From NCBI RefSeq assembly GCF_036346105.1, contig NZ_CP107811.1, positions 5,785,501 through 5,849,500 of the forward strand: 64,000 bases of DNA, given 5' to 3'. The stretch's first letter is position 1. Every line of letters starts with the position of its first letter. Shown here one piece after another: positions 57,662 through 64,000 of the stretch. The notes under the pieces were generated by a model that saw nothing but the letters and a program-made list of their open reading frames with translations, did not search any database and was not told where the DNA came from. The DNA is from Streptomyces sp. NBC_00539 (lineage in GTDB: Bacteria; Actinomycetota; Actinomycetes; Streptomycetales; Streptomycetaceae). The position numbers and the translations under genes are program-made.

Positions 57662-58143
57662 GCGGCCGCCCCCGCCGGGGTCACGGGCCGGAACCGCCAG
57701 GTGGTCCACACCGTCCCCGCGTCCTCGTTCAGCACGCCGCCGATCACCTCGACCTCCATCCCGACCGCCAGATCGGCGACCGTCACGCCGGGCGCGCCCT
57801 GACCCAGGACGACCATCCCCTCGGCCTCCAGCTCCACCGCGATCAGGGTGTACGGCTCCCAGGGCGCGTCCGGGTCGGACACGTACGGCGCGGGCGGCCG
57901 GTAGCGGCCGTCGGTGTAGGACCAGATCCGCCCGCGCGGTGACAGCGGCGCCTCGACGAGTTCGCCGCCGCCCGGGCAGCGCGGGTTGCGGCAGTACGCG
58001 TCCTCGCGCGGGAAGAACACGGCGGCGCAGGCGGAACACCGGGTGCCGAGCAGCCGGAAGTCCCCGTCCTCCTGCGAACCGGTGAACCACCCGCTCACGA
58101 CGGGCGTGCGGTTGCGTTCCAAAGCCCCTCCCTCACTCGTCAC
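57658..58143 (-). CDS. Zn-ribbon OB-fold protein (DUF35), thiolase partner
   Basis: About 161 residues from the GTG at 58143; a TTG at 58122 behind GAGGGAGGGG would give 154. The rubredoxin-like zinc ribbon has cysteines in GTRCSACAAVFFP and AYCRNPRCPG, followed by an OB fold (GRIWSYTDGRY to IGGVLNEDAGTVWTTWRF). DUF35 proteins bind acyl-CoA and complete the active site of their thiolase partner, here the overlapping downstream gene. A perfect palindrome lies immediately before the GTG. Confidence 0.88.
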   Translation of the reverse strand: MTSEGGALERNRTPVVSGWFTGSQEDGDFRLLGTRCSACAAVFFPREDAYCRNPRCPGGGELVEAPLSPRGRIWSYTDGRYRPPAPYVSDPDAPWEPYTLIAVELEAEGMVVLGQGAPGVTVADLAVGMEVEVIGGVLNEDAGTVWTTWRFRPVTPAGAAA

Positions 58144-58160
58144 CTGACGACTCGTCAGAA
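58144..58160. promoter_or_regulatory. Palindromic operator candidate TTCTGACG-N3-CGTCA (copy 2)
   Basis: CTGACGACTCGTCAG at 58144-58158 is a perfect 7+1+7 palindrome directly upstream of the DUF35 gene. Read on the minus strand with its flank it is TTCTGACGAGTCGTCA, the same arrangement as at 24400-24415. A TetR-type repressor site is inferred. Confidence 0.6.
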
Positions 58161-58215
58161 TGTGAGTGTGGCACGAGCGGCTCGCCGCGGTCACCGGTTC
58201 CCGCAGCCTGCCCGC

Positions 58216-58887
58216 TCAGCGGCCGACGGACGAGGAGGAGACCGGAAAGTCGAAGTACGTGTCCGGGAAGGCCTCGGGCCGGTACGTGAAGTGCCACCAC
58301 TCCTCGGGCAGGTTGACGAACCCCTGCGCGGCGAGCGCCCGCCCCAGCAGCTCCCGGTTCGTGTGTGCCCGTACACCCACCCGCGGATCATCCGTGTGGG
58401 AGAGCGGGTCGAAGAAGTCGAACGCCGTCCCCATGTCGAGCACCCTGCCGCCCGGCAGGGCCACCAGCGTCACGTCCAGCGTGCTGCCCCGGCTGTGCCC
58501 CGACTTCGGCGCGATGTACCCCTCGCGGATCAGCCGGGCCTTGTCCACGCGCGGATAGAACTCCGCCTTGGTCGACTGGTCCCCCTCGTCCCCCGCCCAC
58601 CGCACGAACGCGTCCACCGCCCGCTGCGGCCGGTAGCAGTCGTACACCAGCAGCCCGTACCCGCGCCGCAACAGCTGCCGCTGCGCCCGGCGCAAGGCCT
58701 CCGCGGCGGGGCGGGCGAGCAGACAGACCGGCTCCTCGTACCCGGCCACCGGACGGCCGGTGAAGTTGTGCGCCGACGCGTACCGCACGTCCTGCGCGAT
58801 CGTCGGATCGACGTCCGACAGCGCCACGAAACCGGGCCCCGCCGACCCGCCGAGCAGCGCCCCCAACAAGGCCACGACGGCCGACAT
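58216..58887 (-). CDS. VanX-like D-Ala-D-Ala dipeptidase (M15D), exported
   Basis: A 223-residue zinc peptidase. An N-terminal hydrophobic segment (SAVVALLGALLGGSAGPGF) is a signal or anchor. VanX-type residues are all visible: YDCYRPQRAV, the zinc ligands of SGHSRGSTLDVTL, DMGTAFDFFD, and the Glu/His of EEWWHFTY. The start at 58887 is chosen because AAGGGGA lies six bases upstream. No vanH/vanA genes are nearby and the protein is exported, so a cell-wall peptide role (D-Ala-D-Ala release or recycling) is more likely than glycopeptide resistance. Confidence 0.9.
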   Translation of the reverse strand: MSAVVALLGALLGGSAGPGFVALSDVDPTIAQDVRYASAHNFTGRPVAGYEEPVCLLARPAAEALRRAQRQLLRRGYGLLVYDCYRPQRAVDAFVRWAGDEGDQSTKAEFYPRVDKARLIREGYIAPKSGHSRGSTLDVTLVALPGGRVLDMGTAFDFFDPLSHTDDPRVGVRAHTNRELLGRALAAQGFVNLPEEWWHFTYRPEAFPDTYFDFPVSSSSVGR

Positions 58888-58916
58888 CCTCATTCCCCTT
58901 GGCATACCATCGCCGG

Positions 58917-59426
58917 ATGCCGGGACACCTGAGGGACTCGCACTGCTCCACCTGCGGAGCTCCGTTCGACACGGCCGACTGGCCCCGTACGTGCACCGCG
59001 TGCGGAACCACCACCTACCGCAACCCGCTCCCCGTGGCGGTGGCCCTCCTGCCCGTCGAGGACGAGCAGGGCACCGGCCTGGTGGTCGTCACCCGCACCA
59101 TCGAACCGGCCCGCGGCGAGATCGCCCTGCCCGGCGGCTTCGTCGACTTCGCCGAAGCCTGGCAGGACGCGGTCGTACGGGAACTCCGGGAGGAGACCGG
59201 CATCGAAGAGCCCGCCTCCGGAGTCGTCCTGGCCGATGCCCTCAGCTCCCGGGCCGGGCACCTGCTCCTGTTCGGCCTCCTCCCCACCCGCCCGGCGGAC
59301 TCCCTCCCGCCCTCCGTACCGACCGACGAGACGGACGGCTGGCACATCCTGCGGGCCCCGGCGGAACTGGCCTTCCCCCTCCACACCCGGGCGGCCGGCG
59401 CCTGGTTCGCCGGCCAGTACGCCTGA
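58917..59426 (+). CDS. NUDIX hydrolase with N-terminal zinc ribbon
   Basis: A 169-residue protein. The N-terminal ribbon has CSTCG and CTACG pairs (about residues 9 and 24). The NUDIX box is GGFVDFAEAWQDAVVRELRE followed by ETGI and is complete (G-x5-E-x7-REUxEExGU). A zinc ribbon before the NUDIX domain recalls NudC-type NAD pyrophosphatases, but the protein is shorter and the substrate is unknown. It is divergent from the VanX-like gene by 29 bases. Confidence 0.9.
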   Translation: MPGHLRDSHCSTCGAPFDTADWPRTCTACGTTTYRNPLPVAVALLPVEDEQGTGLVVVTRTIEPARGEIALPGGFVDFAEAWQDAVVRELREETGIEEPASGVVLADALSSRAGHLLLFGLLPTRPADSLPPSVPTDETDGWHILRAPAELAFPLHTRAAGAWFAGQYA

Positions 59427-59476
59427 GCCGCCCGCCCCGCCGTATGCCTCGAGGCCCCCTCGGGCCCCTCCCGAAG

Positions 59477-59547
59477 CCCCCGCACCACCACCCCGGGAGC
59501 GCGGCGGCGGGGCGGCCCTTCTCACAGCCCCCGCACCACCACCCCGG
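59477..59547. repeat. 21-bp direct repeat at the end of the GH31 gene
   Basis: GCCCCCGCACCACCACCCCGG occurs near 59478 in the intergenic DNA and again near 59527, where it is the last coding part of the GH31 gene (VVVRG). The duplicated gene end suggests slippage or unequal exchange. Confidence 0.6.
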
Positions 59548-61867
59548 CCACCGGCTCGCCCGCCTCGTCCTCCACCACCACCGTCTCCCCGGCCCACCGG
59601 ACGGCGTACCGCTCCACCCGGCCCGCCTCGAAACCCGGCCCCGGATCCCGCACCACCACCCCGCCGCCGGTCCGCCCCCGCGCCGGGGCCCACACCTCCA
59701 GCGTCACCGCGCCGTCCTCCCCGCGCACCGGCAGCACCGACCCCGCCCTGGCCAGCACCGGGGTCCGCCCCAGCGGAGCGTCCAGCAGCACCTGCGCCGG
59801 TCCCTCGTGCGCCGCCCCCGTCGCCGTGTCGTACCACCGCCCCCTCGGCAGCCGCACCGCCCGCCGGTCCGCCCCGCACTCCAGCACCGGCGCCACCAGC
59901 AGCGCGTCCCCCAGTAGGAACGCGTCCTCACAGTCCCGCAGCCGCCGGTCCTCCGGCGCCCCCCACCACAGCGGCCGCACGTACGGAGCCCCCGACCGCC
60001 GTGCCAGATGGGCCAGCGTCACGAAGTAGGGCCGCAGCCGCTCCCGCTCCGCCAGCACGGCCCGAGCCGCCTCCTCGACCTGCGGCCCGAACTCCCACGG
60101 CTCCCGCCGGCCCGCCCATATCGCCGCGTGCGTACGGAACAACGGCAGGTACGACCCCAGCTGGAACCACCTCAGGAACAGCTCCGGCGACGGCGACCCG
60201 CCAAAACCCCCCACGTCCGGGCCCGAGTACGGCACCCCGCACAGACCCAGCCCCAGCACCAGCGCCAGGGAGGCCCGCATCCCGTCCCAGCTGCTCTCCA
60301 CATCGCCGGACCACGTGCCCCCGTACCGCTGCATCCCCGCCCACCCCGACCGGGAGAACAGGAACGGCCGTTCGTCCGGCCGCAGCCGCACCAGCCCCTC
60401 CCACCCGGCCCGCGCCATGCCCAGCGCGTACACGTTGTGCGCGGCCCGGTGGTCCCCGCCCGCTCCCTCCAGCACGTGCCGCGCCGAGCGGGGCAGCGTC
60501 GCGTCGCCGAACGCCGCGAACGCCACCGGCTCGTTCATGTCGTGCCAGAAACCGGCGAAGCCCTGCGCGAGGCGCTCCTCGTACAGACCGCCCCACCACG
60601 CGCGCACCGCCGGATCCGTGAAGTCCGGGTACGCGCACTCGCCCGGCCACACCTCTCCCCGGACCTCTTGTCCCCGCGCGTCCCGCACGAACGCCCCCCG
60701 CTCGCCGACCGCCAGCCCGGCGGTGTGCAGGGGGTCGCCGGCCATCACGGCCGGGTCGACGATCGACACCAGCCGCACCCCGTCCGCCGCCAGTTCCCGT
60801 GCCAGGCCGGGCAGGTCCGGGAACTGCTGCCGGTCCACCGTGAACACCCGGTGCCCGTCGTAGTGGTCGATGTCCAGGTGCAGCGCCGCCAGGGGCAGCC
60901 CCCGCGACGCGTACCCCGCCACCACCCGCCGCACCTCCGCCTCGCTGCCGAAGCCCCAGCGCGCGTGCTGGTAGCCCAGCGCCCACTGCGGCGGCACAGC
61001 GGCCCCTCCCGTCAGCGCGGACCAGCCCTGGAGCACCCGGGCCGGCGTCCCCACCAGCACCCAGCAGCGCAGCGGACCGCCCTGCGCGCGCAGCTCCGCC
61101 GTCCCGGGCCGGTCCGCCCCCGAACCCGCCCCCTCCTCGCCCTCACGCAGCACCACCCGCCCGTCCCAGGTGTTGTCGTGGAACATCAGGTGCGTCCCCG
61201 CGTCCGCGACCACCCACTGCACCGGCATCGTCAGGTACAGCGGGTCGTCACCCGGCCCGAAACCACCTTTCGGGTCGGTGTTCCACAGCCGGTACGAGCC
61301 GTCCCGCAGCCGCGGCCCCGCCGCCCGGCCGCCCAGCCCGAAGAACCGCGCGTCCGCCGGGACCTCCCCGCGCACCTGCCACCGGGCGCCGTCCCGGCCC
61401 GGCTCCACCGGCTCCCACCAGCGCGGCGGCGACTCCCGGCGCAGCACCGTTCCGCCCGGCGTGCGCACCTCCACCGCCCCGTGCCGGGACACCGCCACCG
61501 TCACCCGCTCCGACACCACCCGCCAGCCGCCCCCGGTGTCCGGTTCCAGCACGGCACGCGGATCCGGTTCGGGGCCGTTGCCCACCACCGCGTACGAGGG
61601 CGTCGGCTCCGCCCCGTCCCAGCCCCAGAACACCGCGCCGCCCGCCGTCACCCGCACCACGAGCTCCGAGCGCGCGAAGCGCAGCACACCCCCGCCCGGC
61701 CTCGGCTCCGTACCCGTCAGCAGTCCCGGCACCCGCGCCCGCTCCGCTCCCCGGGGCGGCAGCCCCTCGGCGTCCGCCCGCCGGCGCCGCCACGCCGCGC
61801 GCCAGGCGCGCCGTCCGCGCGCCGTACCGATCTCCCACACCCCGCGCACCAGATCACGACCGTCCAT
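59522..61867 (-). CDS. Glycoside hydrolase family 31 alpha-glucosidase/alpha-xylosidase
   Basis: A 781-residue cytosolic GH31 enzyme. The nucleophile aspartate is in GFWHDMNEPVAF, the acid/base region in GTWSGDVESSWDGMRAS and the substrate-loop motif in YSGPDVGGFGGSPSPELFLRW. The N-terminal beta domain and the C-terminal beta domain (ending EDEAGEPVAGVVVRGL) flank the barrel. There is no signal peptide, so it acts on imported alpha-linked oligosaccharides; glucosyl or xylosyl preference cannot be read. ATG at 61867 with GGCAGGG upstream. No sugar transporter or regulator gene adjoins it. Confidence 0.92.
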   Translation of the reverse strand: MDGRDLVRGVWEIGTARGRRAWRAAWRRRRADAEGLPPRGAERARVPGLLTGTEPRPGGGVLRFARSELVVRVTAGGAVFWGWDGAEPTPSYAVVGNGPEPDPRAVLEPDTGGGWRVVSERVTVAVSRHGAVEVRTPGGTVLRRESPPRWWEPVEPGRDGARWQVRGEVPADARFFGLGGRAAGPRLRDGSYRLWNTDPKGGFGPGDDPLYLTMPVQWVVADAGTHLMFHDNTWDGRVVLREGEEGAGSGADRPGTAELRAQGGPLRCWVLVGTPARVLQGWSALTGGAAVPPQWALGYQHARWGFGSEAEVRRVVAGYASRGLPLAALHLDIDHYDGHRVFTVDRQQFPDLPGLARELAADGVRLVSIVDPAVMAGDPLHTAGLAVGERGAFVRDARGQEVRGEVWPGECAYPDFTDPAVRAWWGGLYEERLAQGFAGFWHDMNEPVAFAAFGDATLPRSARHVLEGAGGDHRAAHNVYALGMARAGWEGLVRLRPDERPFLFSRSGWAGMQRYGGTWSGDVESSWDGMRASLALVLGLGLCGVPYSGPDVGGFGGSPSPELFLRWFQLGSYLPLFRTHAAIWAGRREPWEFGPQVEEAARAVLAERERLRPYFVTLAHLARRSGAPYVRPLWWGAPEDRRLRDCEDAFLLGDALLVAPVLECGADRRAVRLPRGRWYDTATGAAHEGPAQVLLDAPLGRTPVLARAGSVLPVRGEDGAVTLEVWAPARGRTGGGVVVRDPGPGFEAGRVERYAVRWAGETVVVEDEAGEPVAGVVVRGL

Positions 61868-62088
61868 GGCGTCACCCTGCCACCGCCCCCCGGCCGAGCG
61901 GGCTGCGTTCAGCTGCCGTTCACCCGCCGACGGCGCCCGGCGGACGATCACACCGCCGCCCCGGGCCGCTCTGGTGCGGATGTCGATCACATGGCATCGT
62001 CCCTGTGAGCCGCCGCGCGCGCACCGATCGCGCGATGGCAACGTACGCACACGAAGCGCGAGCCACACAGTCGACCGGGAGCCGACCC

Positions 62089-64000
62089 ATGACCTCAGCC
62101 ACCCCGCCGGAACCCCTCTGGACCCCGGGCCCCGAACGGATCGCGGCGGCCCGGATCACCGCATTCCAGGCCTGGGCCGCCGAGCACCACGGCGCGCCCG
62201 TCGAAGGCGGCTACCCCGCCCTCCACAGCTGGTCCGTCGACGAACTCGACACCTTCTGGCAGGCCGTCGCCGAGTGGTTCGACGTCCGCTTCACCACCCC
62301 CTACGAGTCGGTCCTCGCCGACCGCTCCATGCCGGGCGCCCGCTGGTTCACCGGCGCCACCCTCAATTACGCCGAGCACGCCCTGCGCGCCGCCGAAGAC
62401 CCGGCCCGTGCCGGGGAGCCGGCCCTGATCTGCGTCGACGAGACCCACCAGCCGGTCCCCGTCACCTGGGCGGAGCTCCGCCGCCAGGTTGGGGCGCTCG
62501 CCGCCGAACTGCGCGCGCTCGGCGTGCGCCCCGGCGACCGGGTCAGCGGGTACCTCCCCAACATCGCCGAAGCCGCGGTGGCCCTCCTCGCGACCGCCGC
62601 CGTCGGCGGGGTGTGGACCTCCTGCGCCCCGGACTTCGGCGCCCGCAGCGTCCTCGACCGCTTCCAGCAGGTCGAGCCCGTCGTGCTGTTCACCGTCGAC
62701 GGCTACCGCTACGGCGGCAAGGAGCACGACCGCCGCGAGACCGTCGCCGAACTGCGCGCCGAGCTCCCCTCGCTGCGCGCCGTCGTCCACATCCCGTTGC
62801 TCGGCACCCCGGCCCCCGAGGGGGCGCTCGCCTGGCCGGAGCTGGTCGCGGGCGACGCGGAACCGGTCTTCGAACAGGTCCCCTTCGACCACCCGCTCTG
62901 GGTCCTCTACTCCTCCGGCACCACCGGCCTGCCCAAGGCCATCGTCCAGTCGCAGGGCGGCATCCTCCTCGAACACCTCAAGCAGCTGGGTCTGCACAGC
63001 GACCTCGGCCCGCAGGACCGGTTCTTCTGGTTCACCTCCACCGGCTGGATGATGTGGAACCTGCTCGTCTCCGGCCTGCTCACCGGAACGACGGTCGTCC
63101 TCTACGACGGCAGCCCCGGTTTCCCCGACACGGGCGCCCAGTGGCGCATCGCCGAACTGACGCGGGCGACGTTGTACGGCACGTCGGCCGCGTACGTGAT
63201 GGCCTGCCGCAAGGCCGAGGTCCACCCCTCGCGCGACTACGACCTGTCCGCCGTCAAGTGCGTCGCCACGACCGGCTCGCCGCTGCCTCCCGACGGCTTC
63301 CGCTGGCTGCACGACGAGGTCGCCGAAGACCTGTGGATCACCTCCGTCAGCGGCGGCACCGACGTCTGCAGCTGCTTCGCGGGCGCCGTGGCCACCCTGC
63401 CCGTCCACATCGGCGAACTCCAGGCGCCTTCACTGGGCACCGACCTCCAGTCCTGGGACCCGTCCGGCAAACCGCTCATCGGGGAGGTCGGCGAACTCGT
63501 CGTCACCAACCCCATGCCCTCCATGCCGATCCACTTCTGGAACGACCCCGACGGCAGCCGCTACCGCGAGAGCTACTTCGAGATGTTCCCCGGGGTGTGG
63601 CGGCACGGCGACTGGATCACGATTACCGACCGCGGCTCGGTGGTGATCCACGGCCGATCGGACTCCACCCTCAACCGGCAGGGCGTCCGGATGGGCTCCG
63701 CCGACATCTACGAAGCCGTCGAGCGCCTCCCCGAAATCAAGGAGTCCCTGGTCATCGGCCTGGAGGAACCGAACGGCGGCTACTGGATGCCGCTGTTCGT
63801 GCACCTGGCCCCCGGAGCCACCCTCGACGACGACCTCCGCGCGCGCATCAAGGCGACGATCCGCGAGGAGCTCTCCCCGCGCCACGTGCCCGACGAGATC
63901 ATCGAGGTCCCGGCAGTCCCGCACACCCTCACCGGCAAGCGCATCGAGGTCCCCGTCAAGCGCCTCCTCCAGGGCACTCCTCTGGACAAGGCGGTCAACG
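62089..64000 (+). CDS. Acetoacetate-CoA ligase (acetoacetyl-CoA synthetase), 3-prime end cut by window
   Basis: About 637 residues are visible of an expected 650-660. The start MTSATPPEPLWTPGPERI and the ACS-type N-terminal segment RWFTGATLNYAEH are followed by the AMP-binding motif VLYSSGTTGLPKAIVQSQGG, the SGGTDVCSCF motif, the hinge HGDWITITDRGSVVIHGRSD, the STLNRQGVRMGSADIYE motif and the catalytic lysine in HTLTGKRIEVPVK. It activates acetoacetate for sterol, polyketide or fatty acid use. A GGGAG ribosome site precedes the ATG. It is divergent from the GH31 gene across 221 bases. Confidence 0.93.
   Translation, partial: MTSATPPEPLWTPGPERIAAARITAFQAWAAEHHGAPVEGGYPALHSWSVDELDTFWQAVAEWFDVRFTTPYESVLADRSMPGARWFTGATLNYAEHALRAAEDPARAGEPALICVDETHQPVPVTWAELRRQVGALAAELRALGVRPGDRVSGYLPNIAEAAVALLATAAVGGVWTSCAPDFGARSVLDRFQQVEPVVLFTVDGYRYGGKEHDRRETVAELRAELPSLRAVVHIPLLGTPAPEGALAWPELVAGDAEPVFEQVPFDHPLWVLYSSGTTGLPKAIVQSQGGILLEHLKQLGLHSDLGPQDRFFWFTSTGWMMWNLLVSGLLTGTTVVLYDGSPGFPDTGAQWRIAELTRATLYGTSAAYVMACRKAEVHPSRDYDLSAVKCVATTGSPLPPDGFRWLHDEVAEDLWITSVSGGTDVCSCFAGAVATLPVHIGELQAPSLGTDLQSWDPSGKPLIGEVGELVVTNPMPSMPIHFWNDPDGSRYRESYFEMFPGVWRHGDWITITDRGSVVIHGRSDSTLNRQGVRMGSADIYEAVERLPEIKESLVIGLEEPNGGYWMPLFVHLAPGATLDDDLRARIKATIREELSPRHVPDEIIEVPAVPHTLTGKRIEVPVKRLLQGTPLDKAVN

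Noticed and set aside
58216-58887. Vancomycin resistance gene vanX
   Set aside because: No vanR/S/H/A nearby and the protein has an N-terminal signal or anchor; a general D-Ala-D-Ala dipeptidase is the safer reading.

Overview
The window reads as a high-GC actinobacterial chromosome segment, almost certainly Streptomyces. Reasons: G/C-rich third codon positions, many GTG starts, GTGA/ATGA stop-start overlaps, a conservon (cvn) operon, smeA-sffA-like sporulation genes, rbpA, SPW-repeat and DUF6114/DUF6230 genes, and a chitinase promoter with the 12-bp direct repeats known from Streptomyces chi genes. From memory, the order chitinase / rib operon / ppm1 / rbpA / smeA-sffA resembles the S. coelicolor SCO1444-SCO1400 region; this was not checked by alignment. 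I saw no tRNA, rRNA, insertion sequence, prophage or CRISPR array.

Layout. 1-1 kb: an ECF41 (SigJ-type) sigma factor followed by the first codons of an NAD(P)-binding protein. 1-3.6 kb: secreted GH18 chitinase with its promoter repeats. 3.7-8.3 kb: FMN riboswitch and riboflavin operon ribD-ribE-ribM-ribBA-ribH, continued by hisE and hisG. 9.6-12.7 kb: PH-domain membrane protein and two CNNM/CorC-type membrane proteins. 12.7-16.8 kb (minus): phosphotransferase, EccA-like AAA ATPase, P-loop kinase. 16.9-20.8 kb: C39-type exported protease, SPW membrane protein, small membrane protein, DUF6114/DUF6230 pair. 20.9-26.7 kb: TetR regulator, acyl-CoA dehydrogenase, methyltransferase, DUF7064-like protein plus phosphotransferase. 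26.7-29.6 kb: small Cys-pair protein, Lrp regulator, YtcJ-type amidohydrolase. 29.9-36.1 kb: ppm1, FxsA, rbpA with a consensus SigR promoter, MFS transporter, glycerophosphodiesterase, MocR regulator. 36.1-38.2 kb (minus): smeA-sffA. 38.5-40.7 kb: ankyrin and HEAT-repeat proteins, with a possible 20-residue peptide gene. 40.8-43.0 kb (minus): pxpABC 5-oxoprolinase. 43.1-51.0 kb: a condensin-like operon. 51.0-56.3 kb: membrane protein and cvnABCD. 56.4-64 kb: thiolase/DUF35 pair, VanX-like dipeptidase, NUDIX hydrolase, GH31 glycosidase and an acetoacetyl-CoA synthetase running off the right end.

The most interesting unit is 43144-50995: a MukF/JetA-like protein, a low-complexity repeat ORF joined by GTGA overlaps on both sides, a MukE/JetB-like winged-helix protein and a 1562-residue SMC-like ATPase. 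The order matches Wadjet/Mks systems, but no JetD nuclease gene follows. The promoter appears leaderless. Other notable points: a 16-base motif (TTCTGACG-N3-CGTCA) upstream of two acyl-CoA-type operons 34 kb apart, suggesting one shared TetR-type regulator; an SffA homologue without the Walker A lysine; a palindrome lying on the proposed TTG start of the TetR gene; and several short tandem repeats at gene ends.
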